A stretch of DNA of 64,000 nucleotides from Porticoccus sp964395715 (GCA_964395715.1 CAYNAU010000002.1:372001-436000), one strand, 5' to 3'; positions 8,350-17,555 are shown, counted from the stretch's first letter. Notes: generated by a model from the letters alone, not told the origin. Program-made: numbers and translations.

Positions 8350-9162
8350 ATGGAACCGATGGTTAATATCGCACTTCGTGCCGCCCGCAAAGCTGGGGAT
8401 ATGATTGCTCGCGCCACTGAACGCAGCGATTTGATCAAGATCGACGAAAAAGGCCGCAACGATTACGTAACGGAAATCGATCACGCCGCTGAGAAGGAAA
8501 TTATTTACCATCTGCGCAAGGCCTATCCCGATCACAGCATCATCGGCGAAGAGTCAGGTCACCTGCAGGGCGAAAACGACGACTATCAATGGATCATAGA
8601 CCCGCTGGATGGCACCACAAACTTTATTCATGGCATCCCCCACTTTGCAGTGTCCATTGGCTGTCGCTACAAGGGCAGACTGGAACATGCCGTGGTGTTT
8701 GACCCCATGCGCCGGGAAGAATTTACAGCCAGCCGCGGCCGCGGCGCTTTTCTGAATGGCAAGCGAATTCGTGTGTCCGGCCGGGTTGGACTCGCCGGCT
8801 CCCTGGTAGCAACAGGCATTCCCTTTAACAGGCCCTCCATTGACCACATGGAGCCCTATTTATCCTGTCTGACAGAGCTGGCAACGCAATCGTCAGGTAT
8901 ACGGCGACTCGGTGTCGCCTCACTGGATCTCGCCTACCTTGCGGCGGGACGTGTCGATTCATTTTGGGAAATGAATCTGAAACCGTGGGACATTGCAGCT
9001 GGCGTGCTTTTGGTGAAAGAGGCCGGAGGTCTGGTCAGCGATTTCAGTGGTGGCGAGAATTACATGGACTGCGGCAATATTGTCTGCGCAACGCCAAAAC
9101 TGTTCAAACCCACTCTCAAGGTGGTGCAAAAACACCTCGGGCACATTGAAGTGTCAAACTGA
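8350..9162 (+). CDS. suhB: SuhB, inositol-1-monophosphatase family
   Basis: Mg-dependent inositol monophosphatase fold. In enterobacteria SuhB also joins the NusA/NusG antitermination complex on rRNA operons. The product has 270 residues from the ATG at 8350. Metal-binding motifs are GEESG, IIDPLDGTTNFIHG and KPWDIAAG. The N-terminus MEPMVNIALRAARKAG is typical of SuhB; the frame stays open upstream but that part is antisense to trmJ. Its 3' end faces rpoS across seven bases. Confidence 0.94.
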   Translation: MEPMVNIALRAARKAGDMIARATERSDLIKIDEKGRNDYVTEIDHAAEKEIIYHLRKAYPDHSIIGEESGHLQGENDDYQWIIDPLDGTTNFIHGIPHFAVSIGCRYKGRLEHAVVFDPMRREEFTASRGRGAFLNGKRIRVSGRVGLAGSLVATGIPFNRPSIDHMEPYLSCLTELATQSSGIRRLGVASLDLAYLAAGRVDSFWEMNLKPWDIAAGVLLVKEAGGLVSDFSGGENYMDCGNIVCATPKLFKPTLKVVQKHLGHIEVSN

Positions 9163-9169
9163 GAGAAAG

Positions 9170-10120
9170 TCAGAATTCATCAAACAACGTGTGTCCGTCC
9201 AACCCCTGTTTTTTGACAATTGATCGCAGGCGGCGCAGCGCCTCCACCTGAATTTGTCTTACACGCTCGCGAGTTAAGCCAATTTCGTGCCCTACTTCTT
9301 CGAGCGTGCAAACATCATGGCCGTGCAAACCGAAGCGACGCACAATCACTTCCTGCTGCTTGTCCGTGAGCTCTGACAGCCAGGCCTCAACCGCAGCATT
9401 CATATCCTGATCTTCAACCAGCTCCTCGGGATCATTGGGGTGCTCGTCAGCCAGAGTCTCCACCAGCATACGATCACCGTCTTTGCCCATGGGCACATCG
9501 ACGGAACCGACGCGCTCGTTGAGGCGCAACATACGCGATACGTCATCAACGGTTTTATCCAGAGACTGTGCAATTTCTTCAGCAGTTGGGTCGTGATCAA
9601 GCTCTTGCGCGAGGCGACGGGATGCCTTGAGATAGACGTTGAGCTCTTTCACCACATGAATGGGCAAGCGGATCGTTCGCGTCTGATTCATCAGTGCGCG
9701 CTCCACCGACTGGCGAATCCACCAGGTGGCGTAGGTAGAAAACCGGTAACCCAATTCAGGATCAAATTTTTCAACCGCCCTCATCAGGCCGAGATTTCCC
9801 TCTTCGATCAGGTCCAGAAGAGATAGCCCCCGGTTGACATAACGGCGGGCAATCTTGACCACCAGACGCAGATTACTCTCGATCATGCGCTTGCGAGCGG
9901 CATCATCGCCCTTGGCAATCTTGCGGGCGAAGAAGACCTCTTCTTCTGCAGTCAGCAATGGGGCGTAACCAATCTCTTTCAGGTAGAGACTGGCGGCATC
10001 CAGCACCTTTTCTTCTTTCGACGTCTTGAAGGATTCCTGAGTATCCTCCTCGCTGGCGTCATCGTTCAGGTCGAAGCCATCCTCATTTCCGACATCATCA
10101 TCAGTATCATCATCAGACAC
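9170..10120 (-). CDS. rpoS: RpoS, stationary-phase/stress sigma factor
   Basis: Group 2 sigma-70 factor directing general stress and stationary-phase transcription. It has 316 residues and a GTG start at 10120. An acidic N-terminus rich in Asp and Glu precedes region 1.2 (DAASLYLKEIGYAPLLTAEEE), region 2 (RRYVNRGLSLLDLIEEGNLGL, RFSTYATWWIRQSVERA) and region 4 with the HTH TLEEVGHEIGLTRERVRQIQ. It lacks the long region 1.1 of RpoD. It sits downstream of nlpD, as in most gammaproteobacteria, where a main rpoS promoter often lies inside nlpD. Confidence 0.96.
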   Translation of the reverse strand: MSDDDTDDDVGNEDGFDLNDDASEEDTQESFKTSKEEKVLDAASLYLKEIGYAPLLTAEEEVFFARKIAKGDDAARKRMIESNLRLVVKIARRYVNRGLSLLDLIEEGNLGLMRAVEKFDPELGYRFSTYATWWIRQSVERALMNQTRTIRLPIHVVKELNVYLKASRRLAQELDHDPTAEEIAQSLDKTVDDVSRMLRLNERVGSVDVPMGKDGDRMLVETLADEHPNDPEELVEDQDMNAAVEAWLSELTDKQQEVIVRRFGLHGHDVCTLEEVGHEIGLTRERVRQIQVEALRRLRSIVKKQGLDGHTLFDEF

Positions 10121-10239
10121 AAACGCTATTCCCTATCAGTCAACCAAAACATCCATCGTTAAACAGGCACCAATTTGGCGCATAAACCGCACCAAAATAC
10201 TAATTGCAATGTATCACCAAACTCTGTCGCATGTCAGCT

Positions 10240-11043
10240 TCATCGTCTCGGCAAATAACCCAACGGGTTTACCGGCTTTCCATCCTTGCGGATCTCGAAA
10301 TATAGTCGTTTATTGTTGGCGGGGTCACCCCCAACTTCAGCAATTTTTTGTCCCGTTTTCAGAACCTGTCCCTCCTTCACCAGGAGTGTTCGGCAATGAG
10401 CATAAGCACTCAGGAAAACCTCGCTGTGCTTGACAATCACCAGCCGGCCATAGCCCCTCAGGCCCTCTCCGGAGTAGACCACGATGCCCGGTGCTGCCGC
10501 CATCACGGCCTGACCGGGAAGACTTTGAATATCAATGCCCTTGAACAACGGGTCGCTGTTGTAGGTTTTAGTGACTCGACCCTCTGTGGGCCACTGCCAG
10601 CTCCAGTTGGAAGGCAAGGAAGCCGTCGATTTTGGTGGGGGTCGTGTCACTTTTACGGGGGTTTTCGGAGGGACTTCCACAACCTTGGTCTTGGTGGATG
10701 TTCTGGTGGAACTAACCGGTGCTGGCTTGGGTGTGACAGAAGTCGACCTTGGTGGCGGCAAGCGTGTCGTGTCCAGGGTCAGCCGCTGACCACGGTAGAT
10801 GGTATACGGAGGTCTCAATCCATTGGCGCGGGCCAATTTGTCCACATCCTTTTCATAGCGCCAGGCAATGGCAAACAGGGTTTCACCCTGTGAGACAAGG
10901 TGGTAGTCAATTTTTTCACTTGGTGGTGGAGGTCGTTGGCTGATGGGTGCCGGCGGCGGGCTATGACACGCAGAGAGCAAAAACAGTCCGGCACACAGGG
11001 CAAGCGCTCGCAATACGAATTTCCGGCACTTCTGCAATGACAA
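10240..11043 (-). CDS. nlpD: NlpD, LysM/M23 lipoprotein amidase activator
   Basis: Outer-membrane lipoprotein that activates septal amidases such as AmiC during daughter-cell separation. It has 267 residues, a signal peptide with lipobox LSAC (Cys 26), a LysM domain (about 47-90), a Pro/Thr/Lys-rich linker (about 90-150) and an M23/LytM domain. The LytM metal ligands are missing (HxxxD replaced by KGID, HxH absent), as expected for an activator and not a hydrolase. The start appears to be TTG at 11043 behind a G-rich ribosome site. Gene order pcm-DUF368-nlpD-rpoS. Confidence 0.93.
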   Translation of the reverse strand: MSLQKCRKFVLRALALCAGLFLLSACHSPPPAPISQRPPPPSEKIDYHLVSQGETLFAIAWRYEKDVDKLARANGLRPPYTIYRGQRLTLDTTRLPPPRSTSVTPKPAPVSSTRTSTKTKVVEVPPKTPVKVTRPPPKSTASLPSNWSWQWPTEGRVTKTYNSDPLFKGIDIQSLPGQAVMAAAPGIVVYSGEGLRGYGRLVIVKHSEVFLSAYAHCRTLLVKEGQVLKTGQKIAEVGGDPANNKRLYFEIRKDGKPVNPLGYLPRR

Positions 11044-11076
11044 AAACCATTCCCCCTAGCGCGTTACCCCTGTTTT

Positions 11077-12012
11077 TTAGAGTTTACTGCGTCGCCCACC
11101 AAGATATTCCAGTCCCAGCACCAGAATCAAGCCGAAGACCATGCACCCTGTCGCAAGAATTGTCTTTGGATCCAGGCCAGTCACCCGGGAAAACTCTGCC
11201 GGCGATAATAACCGCGAGGAAAGCACCACTTCCCTGCCATGGTTATCCATGATGACTTCCAGGGTTTCACGCCAGGGCCAGACAATCATCAGAGATCCCA
11301 CGAGGAAGCCGGTCAGAATGGCTATAGTGACGGAGTGATAACGATGCAGCAGCCAGGAAAGTACCCGGGCAAACGCCATCAGACCGCAGACACAGCCCAG
11401 CAGAAACACCAACAGTATCTGCCAGTTGAATTCACTCACGGCACCAATGACCACCGGATACATGCCCAGTAGAAGGAGAATGAAACTGCCTGATACACCC
11501 GGCAATATCATGGCGCAGATGGCCAGTGCACCTGAAAGGTAAACCACCAGTAAATCATCATTACCCTGCACGGGTGGAGCCAGTGAGATGGCTGTGGCAA
11601 TCAGTGTCCCGATAATGAGTGACACCCACTCCTGAAGCCTAAGGTGTGGCAGTTGTCGAAAAATATAAATAATGGATGCGAGAATCAAACCAAAAAAGAA
11701 AGACCAGATCAGAATGGGCTGAGTCAGCAACAGATGGCTGACCAGTTTTGCCAACGAAGCAATGCTTAACAGAACACCGGAAAAAAGCACCAACAGAAAG
11801 TTACCGTTGATGCTGCGCCAGAAGGCTTTTGGTCCGTCCTTGATGAGTATTCTCAGCGCACTGATGTTAACGCTGCGAATCGAATCCAGCAGCTCTTCGT
11901 AAATGCCACTGATAAAGGCAATGGTCCCACCAGAAACGCCAGGCACCACATCGGCAGCACCCATGGCCACTCCTTTCAGGAACAGCAATATCCAGCGTTT
12001 GGCAAACTGCAC
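11077..12012 (-). CDS. DUF368 polytopic membrane protein
   Basis: Inner-membrane protein of the DUF368 family. Members of this family have been proposed to recycle undecaprenyl phosphate; I treat that role as inference here. The family hallmark LLFLKGVAMGAADVVPGVSGG is at the N-terminus, and AICAMILPGVSGSFILLLLGMY is a second, related segment, suggesting internal symmetry. About eight hydrophobic segments follow. I place the start at GTG 12012, just downstream of the pcm stop (about 311 residues); the open frame extends back into pcm. It sits among envelope genes. Confidence 0.85.
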   Translation of the reverse strand: MQFAKRWILLFLKGVAMGAADVVPGVSGGTIAFISGIYEELLDSIRSVNISALRILIKDGPKAFWRSINGNFLLVLFSGVLLSIASLAKLVSHLLLTQPILIWSFFFGLILASIIYIFRQLPHLRLQEWVSLIIGTLIATAISLAPPVQGNDDLLVVYLSGALAICAMILPGVSGSFILLLLGMYPVVIGAVSEFNWQILLVFLLGCVCGLMAFARVLSWLLHRYHSVTIAILTGFLVGSLMIVWPWRETLEVIMDNHGREVVLSSRLLSPAEFSRVTGLDPKTILATGCMVFGLILVLGLEYLGGRRSKL

Positions 12013-12028
12013 AGCAATATCAGCCTGA

Positions 12029-12670
12029 TTACCGGGTGGTGCCGCCGAGCAAGGGCACAAACCGCACTTTCTCTGCAACACGCTCTTCGAAGTTATTGCT
12101 ATCTCCCAGCCGGTTGATAACGCGAAGTTCCTGTATGTCACCGGGACCCACGGGGATAACCAGAATCCCGTCAGGCCCTAGCTGATGCAATAATTCTTCA
12201 GGCACCTCATTGGGCGCCGCCGCGCTGAGAATGGCATCGAAGGGGGCATATTCCGGCAGGCCAAAGCCGCCATCACTGTGGGAAAAGCGCACATTGCGAA
12301 GTCCCAGAATGCGCAAGCGCTCGCGGGCCTTATCTATCAACGGCTTGATGCGTTCAACACTGTAGACCTGGTCCACCAGTTGGGCCAGCACCACAGACTG
12401 GTAACCAGACCCCGACCCAATTTCGAGAACTTTCTTGCGCGGCCCCAGGGACAAAAGAATTTCAGTCATCAGGGCAACGATGTATGGCTGCGACAGGGTC
12501 TGCCCGTAACCGATGGGCAACGCAGTATCTTCGTAGGCACGGTGAGAAAGGGCTTCATCCAGAAACAGGTGACGGGGTGTCATGCGCATGACATCCAGTA
12601 CTCGCTGATTGGTTATACCCTGATCTTTTAGGCGTTGAATGAGTCGTTCACGGGTTCGCTGGGAGGTCAT
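12029..12670 (-). CDS. pcm: Pcm, protein-L-isoaspartate O-methyltransferase
   Basis: Methylates L-isoaspartyl residues in aged proteins to start their repair. It has 213 residues from the ATG at 12670 (MTSQRTRERLIQRL); a GTG ten codons upstream is possible. The SAM motif LEIGSGSGYQSVVLAQL and the post-motif DAILSAAAPNEVPEELLHQL are clear, with a C-terminal VRFVPLLGG. surE, which normally overlaps pcm upstream, is not present: truD ends 80 bp away. Confidence 0.95.
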   Translation of the reverse strand: MTSQRTRERLIQRLKDQGITNQRVLDVMRMTPRHLFLDEALSHRAYEDTALPIGYGQTLSQPYIVALMTEILLSLGPRKKVLEIGSGSGYQSVVLAQLVDQVYSVERIKPLIDKARERLRILGLRNVRFSHSDGGFGLPEYAPFDAILSAAAPNEVPEELLHQLGPDGILVIPVGPGDIQELRVINRLGDSNNFEERVAEKVRFVPLLGGTTR

Positions 12671-12750
12671 ACCAATACCACCGAGCTCAATCGAATTCAC
12701 TCCTGCAAACCCCTACTGTCAATCGAAAAACGAACTATACCACAGCGCCC

Positions 12751-13767
12751 TTATTCCGCCACAGCCCAAGACTGATGCAGGTTTGCCAGTTCTCTCAATA
12801 CGGAAGTGGCAAAACAACCCGGGGGCAGAAAGAAGGCAAGCTCGAGATCAACACCATCACCCAGTTCTCTGTTTTGCCAACACCATTCAAAACCCTCGGG
12901 ATGCAAAACCAATGGACGCCGTTCCTGGGACAGTCCGCTGAATTCCAACCCGTGACACCAGTCCTGCCAGGCCTCCAGAACCTCGGACTCCAGCTGGCGC
13001 ACACCTTCAGGAACCTGTGTTCTCCCCCTGCCCCACAAAGGTCCACTGGGCAGGGTTTCATCCGGCATGGGGATATTCCAGCTGTGTCGAGCAACCCGCT
13101 CGGCAAGGACCAGATTAAACAGATAGGACCTTGCCGCAGACAGGTAAAGACCGCCCTTACCCGCCCCTTTTCTGGTTTTCTTTCTTCGCTGGGAGCGGTC
13201 TGAAGAGCGCTGCTGCAGAAGCTTTTCAGCCTCGTGTAAGTTGCCGGCCTCCCGACCAAAGCGCTGCTCTCCGAAATAGTTGGGTACGCCTTCACGGGCA
13301 ATGGTTTCAAGGCGGGATACTACCGCCTGCCTGTCGCCCATCAGCTGACGCAAACGAATACGGAAGTGATTCCCCGCATGCATGCCGCGGCGCAACTTTT
13401 TATGGTGGCGCACCATTTTCAGGACTCGACATCCATCCAGTTGGAGCATCCGTGACAATGGCAGATCCTGTCCTGCCGGCAAATGCACACTGAACCATTG
13501 GCGGGTAACTGCCCTGCGGTCTTTCAAGCCACAATAACCTACCGCAACTTCCTCCACCTCGAATGACTCGGCCAGTAAATGGGCCACCCAACGGGTGTTC
13601 TGGTCCTCTTTTTCTATGTACAGACATTGGTGCTCTCCCTCTCCGGAAAGCTCGAAACCCAACGTCTCTACCACCTGAAAGTCTTCCGGGCTTTCCCGAA
13701 ATCTGGCAGTTACTTCGGGGCTTCCAAAGGCATGGGGAAACGAGAGTGAAAATTGCCTGTCGTTCAT
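12751..13767 (-). CDS. truD: TruD, tRNA pseudouridine-13 synthase
   Basis: Converts U13 of tRNA-Glu and other tRNAs to pseudouridine. It has 338 residues with an ATG at 13767. The catalytic motif GYCGLKDRRAVTRQWFSV carries the Asp nucleophile, and NYFGEQRFGREAGN is the second conserved block. A basic insert of Arg, Lys and Gly (around 190-206) sits before LYLSAARSYLFN. It belongs to the ispD-ispF-truD-pcm-nlpD-rpoS neighbourhood, here split from ispF by a plus-strand gene. Confidence 0.95.
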   Translation of the reverse strand: MNDRQFSLSFPHAFGSPEVTARFRESPEDFQVVETLGFELSGEGEHQCLYIEKEDQNTRWVAHLLAESFEVEEVAVGYCGLKDRRAVTRQWFSVHLPAGQDLPLSRMLQLDGCRVLKMVRHHKKLRRGMHAGNHFRIRLRQLMGDRQAVVSRLETIAREGVPNYFGEQRFGREAGNLHEAEKLLQQRSSDRSQRRKKTRKGAGKGGLYLSAARSYLFNLVLAERVARHSWNIPMPDETLPSGPLWGRGRTQVPEGVRQLESEVLEAWQDWCHGLEFSGLSQERRPLVLHPEGFEWCWQNRELGDGVDLELAFFLPPGCFATSVLRELANLHQSWAVAE

Positions 13768-13861
13768 AAAATCCTTAGCATTAGCTTGCTGCGCCAGTGT
13801 ACGGGCAGCAACGCAGCTCTCAAAGCCTACACAGGCTATTTCTTAGTGACAGGACACCCGG

Positions 13862-14554
13862 ATGCATATTCACTACCTGCAACATGTTGCCTTTGAGGGC
13901 CTGGGCAGCATGCAACAATGGTTTATAAAGCAGAACTTTCAAGTCAGTGCCACACACCTCTATGCGGGAGAATCATTGCCTGAGCTGTACGACATCGACT
14001 GGCTGATCGTGATGGGCGGCCCCATGGGGGTCAATGATGAACACCTTTACCCTTGGCTGGCGGATGAAAAAATATTCATTGAAAAGGCGATTACTTCCGG
14101 AAAAATCGTTCTCGGTATCTGTCTAGGTGCCCAGTTAATTGCCCAGGCTCTCGGTGCTGACGTAGCGAAAAACCCGCACCCTGAAATCGGCTGGTTTCCT
14201 CTACAGGTCCACGATGAAGCCGGGCAAACGGCAATTGGCAAAATTCTTCAGTCTCATCCGCTGGCATTTCACTGGCACGGTGACAGATTCGACATCCCCA
14301 CTGGGGCCACCCCTTTAGCTCGCAGCAATGCCTGTGACAACCAGGGCTTTATTTATCAAGGACGAGTCGTCGGCCTGCAATTTCACCTTGAAACAACCAG
14401 GCAATCTGCCAGCGATCTCATCGCGCATTGTGGTGACGAACTTGATGGCAGCGATTATGTTCAGGGGGCGGCTGACATGCTGTCACAAACGGAACGATTT
14501 CTTGCCATCAATCAGGTAATGACCGAGATCCTGGAAGTAATGCGCAAGACTTGA
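13862..14554 (+). CDS. Class I glutamine amidotransferase-like protein
   Basis: Stand-alone class I glutamine amidotransferase fold of the GMP-synthase-like group. It has 230 residues; the nucleophile is C87 in LGICLGAQLIA, and the other triad members are H175 and E177 in GLQFHLETT. MGGPMGVNDE matches the oxyanion-side motif. No synthase partner is encoded nearby, so the acceptor substrate is unknown; some relatives act on gamma-glutamyl compounds. It is divergent from truD and convergent with ispF (11-bp gap), an insertion into an otherwise single-strand cluster. Confidence 0.85.
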   Translation: MHIHYLQHVAFEGLGSMQQWFIKQNFQVSATHLYAGESLPELYDIDWLIVMGGPMGVNDEHLYPWLADEKIFIEKAITSGKIVLGICLGAQLIAQALGADVAKNPHPEIGWFPLQVHDEAGQTAIGKILQSHPLAFHWHGDRFDIPTGATPLARSNACDNQGFIYQGRVVGLQFHLETTRQSASDLIAHCGDELDGSDYVQGAADMLSQTERFLAINQVMTEILEVMRKT

Positions 14555-14565
14555 TCGCTACCGAC

Positions 14566-15042
14566 CTAGGCAGCAGTGTCCAGCAATACCACCACCTGTG
14601 CCGCGATGCCTTCACCTCGGCCTTCGAATCCCAGTTTTTCCGTGGTGGTCGCTTTGATATTTAACTGCGCTGTCCCGCAATTCAGATCGACACTAAGATT
14701 TTCGCGCATGGCCGATATGTGGGGAGACATTTTGGGCGCCTGAGCGATCAGTGTCATGTCCGCATTGACCAGTGTGAACCCTTTGTCTGCGATCAGGGCA
14801 TTGACACGCCGCAGTAATTCCCGGCTGTCTATGCCTCGATAAGCCGGGTCTGTATCCGGAAAATGCTGACCGATATCACCCAGGCTAGCGGCGCCCAGCA
14901 GGGCGTCACAAAGCGCGTGAATTAACACATCCCCGTCGGAATACGCCACCAGTCCACGGGAAAAGGGTATGATCACGCCGCCAATAACAATGGCGTCACC
15001 TTCACCGAACGCGTGGACATCATAACCCTGGCCTATTCTCAT
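14566..15042 (-). CDS. ispF: IspF, MECDP synthase
   Basis: 2-C-methyl-D-erythritol 2,4-cyclodiphosphate synthase of the MEP isoprenoid pathway. It has 158 residues, with the metal ligands in GYDVHAF (D8, H10), LIHALCDALLGAASLGDIGQHFPDTD, and the C-terminal NIKATTTEKLGFEGRGEGIAAQ. It follows ispD by 38 bp, forming the usual ispDF pair. Confidence 0.97.
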   Translation of the reverse strand: MRIGQGYDVHAFGEGDAIVIGGVIIPFSRGLVAYSDGDVLIHALCDALLGAASLGDIGQHFPDTDPAYRGIDSRELLRRVNALIADKGFTLVNADMTLIAQAPKMSPHISAMRENLSVDLNCGTAQLNIKATTTEKLGFEGRGEGIAAQVVVLLDTAA

Positions 15043-15080
15043 TGTCCGATTCCCTGTTCAGTTGTCTGCTCAGTTGCCTT

Positions 15081-15794
15081 TTAGTCGCACTGCGCCTCTT
15101 CAGTCTTCTGCTGGTATTTCAAAATGGCTTCAGCAATATCAAGATCTTCCTGTCGGGTGATTTTGATATTGTCACGGCTGCCTTCAACCACGAGGGGCGT
15201 GTGACCCAGGCGTTCCACAGCAGCAGATTCATCTGTCGGTTGCCACCGTTGCCGAACCGCCGTATTGAGACTCCAGCTTAGCAACCCGTAACGAAACATT
15301 TGCGGCGTCTGCGCCAACCAGAGTTTGTTTCGATCTTCGGTGCCCGCAATATCATCCCCCTGTTCGACCCTTTTGACAGTATCGCTGACAGGGACGGCCA
15401 GAATACCGCCTACCCGATGGTCCACCAGAGAGTGTATTAGGTGCTGAATTTCCGCGACCCGCACACAGGGTCTCGCCACATCGTGGACTAATACCCAGTC
15501 ATCGGTATGCGCTTCCCGGGTCAGGCACTCCAGAGCAAGACGCACAGAATCCGCTCGCTCTTTACCACCGTGGACTGTGCGAATACGTGGATGATCGAAC
15601 ACAGCCAGTTGTTGCCAGTATTTATCATCGGGATGAACCGCTACCACAACAATCGCGTCGTTAACCGCCAGCAAACGCTCCAGGGTGTGTTCAACCACAG
15701 TCTTTCCTACCAGAGGCTGGTACTGCTTTGGAAGCGCAGCCCCAAAACGACTGCCCACGCCCGCAGCGGGCACTATGATCCATCTGGCGGTCAT
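15081..15794 (-). CDS. ispD: IspD, MEP cytidylyltransferase
   Basis: Joins CTP to 2-C-methyl-D-erythritol 4-phosphate in the MEP pathway. It has 237 residues. The N-terminal nucleotide loop AAGVGSRFGAALPKQY is followed by LVHDVARPCV and DESAAVERLG. It lies between ftsB and ispF on the same strand, the classic ftsB-ispD-ispF arrangement. Confidence 0.96.
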   Translation of the reverse strand: MTARWIIVPAAGVGSRFGAALPKQYQPLVGKTVVEHTLERLLAVNDAIVVVAVHPDDKYWQQLAVFDHPRIRTVHGGKERADSVRLALECLTREAHTDDWVLVHDVARPCVRVAEIQHLIHSLVDHRVGGILAVPVSDTVKRVEQGDDIAGTEDRNKLWLAQTPQMFRYGLLSWSLNTAVRQRWQPTDESAAVERLGHTPLVVEGSRDNIKITRQEDLDIAEAILKYQQKTEEAQCD

Positions 15795-15856
15795 CTCATA
15801 AGCTCCGAAAAGTTACCGTCGGCATTCTGTAAGGGGCCACATTGGGCAAAATGTGT

Positions 15857-16138
15857 TCACTGTTCTTCGGGCTCCACCACCATAAAAAATGTTTCACCTT
15901 CCCTGATCATGCCCAAATCAGTCCTGGCACGCTCTTCGATGCTTTCAACACCTTCCTTGAGGTCGACCACTTCACTGACCAACGTCTGGTTGCGTTGCCG
16001 CAGTGTTTCGTTCTGCGCTTCCTGCTCGGCCACCTCACGCTCCAGCGTCAGCTTTTTGGCAAGTCCACCCTCGCCCAGCCACAATTGGTACTGAAAGAAG
16101 AGTAAGAGCAGCGAAAGACCAATCATCAACCAGCGCAT
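15857..16138 (-). CDS. ftsB: FtsB, divisome subunit
   Basis: Bitopic inner-membrane protein that forms the FtsQLB complex and activates septal peptidoglycan synthesis. It has 93 residues: a short N-terminal transmembrane helix (about 3-19), then a coiled coil (about 27-60, LEREVAEQEAQNETLRQRNQ), then the EERARTDLGMIREGETFF motif conserved in FtsB. It follows eno. Confidence 0.94.
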   Translation of the reverse strand: MRWLMIGLSLLLLFFQYQLWLGEGGLAKKLTLEREVAEQEAQNETLRQRNQTLVSEVVDLKEGVESIEERARTDLGMIREGETFFMVVEPEEQ

Positions 16139-16205
16139 GAGGAGATTCTACCGAAGTCACCTGCTATCGTCAGCGAACAACACAATGCTCTACCCAAAAC
16201 CATCA

Positions 16206-16226
16206 GGGGCGGCCAATGGCCGCCCC
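16206..16226 (-). terminator. Hairpin between eno and ftsB
   Basis: A perfect 9-bp GC stem (GGGGCGGCC / GGCCGCCCC) with a 3-base loop lies 18 bp after the eno stop. The T-run that follows on the minus strand is short and interrupted, so it may be a partial terminator allowing some read-through into ftsB. Confidence 0.6.
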
Positions 16227-16244
16227 CGCTATAGAATTGTCTGA

Positions 16245-17534
16245 TCAGGACTTGAACTCCGCCCTGCCCCGATAGGGTGCCAAACCTCCCAGTTCTGCCT
16301 CAATGCGCAGCAATCGGTTGTATTTGGCGACGCGATCGGAGCGACACAGTGACCCGGTTTTGATCTGGCCTGCAGCAGTCGCCACGGCCAGATCGGCAAT
16401 GGTGGTATCTTCGGTTTCTCCGGAGCGATGTGAAATCACCGCAGTGTAACCGGCATCCTTGGCCATTTTAATAGCATCGAGGGTCTCGGAAAGCGAGCCG
16501 ATCTGGTTGAACTTGATCAGAATGGAGTTGGCCACACCCATCTCAATACCCTTTTTGAGAATCTTTGTGTTGGTGACAAACAGATCGTCACCAACCAACT
16601 GGACTCTGTGACCCAGTTTTTCTGTCTGGTATTTCCAGCCATCCCAGTCAGATTCATCCTGACCATCCTCAATGGAAATGATCGGGTATTGGTCGCAGAG
16701 TTCCGCCAGAAAATCACTGAACCCCTCAGACGTGTAGACTTTGCCTTCGCCTGCCAGATCGTACTGTCCATCCTTATAAAACTCGGAAGACGCACAATCC
16801 AGGGCCAGGGTAATGTCTTCACCCAGCTTGTAACCTGCAGCCTCAACTGCTTTCTGGATCACTGCCAGCGCCTCGGCATTGGAAGAAAGGTTCGGAGCAA
16901 AACCACCTTCATCACCCACCGCAGTATTCAGACCCTGACCGCTCAGCACTTTTTTCAGTGAGTGGAAAATTTCCGCACCCATACGCAGTGCCTCGGAAAA
17001 GGTTTTAGCCGATACCGGCTGCACCATGAATTCCTGGATATCCACGTTGTTGTCCGCGTGCTCGCCGCCATTCAGAATATTCATCATGGGAACCGGCATG
17101 CTGTAATGCCCGGAAGTGCCATTGATATCGGCGATATGGGCATAGAGGGGAACACCCCGGGATTTGGCGGCAGCCTTAGCCGTCGCCAGAGAAACCGCCA
17201 GAATTGCATTGGCACCAAATTTCGATTTATTCTCGGTGGCATCCGCAGCAATCATGGCGTTATCGATATCACGCTGTTCAAGGGCATTTTTTCCCAACAA
17301 CAATGAGCGTATTTCGGTATTAATATTTTCTACGGCCTTGAGAACGCCTTTGCCCAGATACCGCGATTTATCGCCATCACGCAATTCCAGAGCTTCCCGG
17401 GACCCGGTAGAGGCACCGGATGGCGCACAGGCAGTACCCACACTGCCATCTTCCAGTATCACGTCAGCTTCTACGGTCGGGTTACCCCTGGAATCCAGCA
17501 CCTCATAAGCGCGGATGTCGATAATGTTGGACAT
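16245..17534 (-). CDS. eno: Enolase
   Basis: Converts 2-phosphoglycerate to phosphoenolpyruvate in glycolysis, and is also a degradosome component in enterobacteria. It has 429 residues, the usual length. It begins IIDIRAYEVLDSRGNPTVE and contains the signature ILIKFNQIGSLSETLDAI, with the catalytic segment SHRSGETEDTTIADLAV. It lies downstream of kdsA, which consumes PEP, in the common pyrG-kdsA-eno order. Confidence 0.98.
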   Translation of the reverse strand: MSNIIDIRAYEVLDSRGNPTVEADVILEDGSVGTACAPSGASTGSREALELRDGDKSRYLGKGVLKAVENINTEIRSLLLGKNALEQRDIDNAMIAADATENKSKFGANAILAVSLATAKAAAKSRGVPLYAHIADINGTSGHYSMPVPMMNILNGGEHADNNVDIQEFMVQPVSAKTFSEALRMGAEIFHSLKKVLSGQGLNTAVGDEGGFAPNLSSNAEALAVIQKAVEAAGYKLGEDITLALDCASSEFYKDGQYDLAGEGKVYTSEGFSDFLAELCDQYPIISIEDGQDESDWDGWKYQTEKLGHRVQLVGDDLFVTNTKILKKGIEMGVANSILIKFNQIGSLSETLDAIKMAKDAGYTAVISHRSGETEDTTIADLAVATAAGQIKTGSLCRSDRVAKYNRLLRIEAELGGLAPYRGRAEFKS

Positions 17535-17555
17535 TTAGTTCTCCCTCAAAATACC

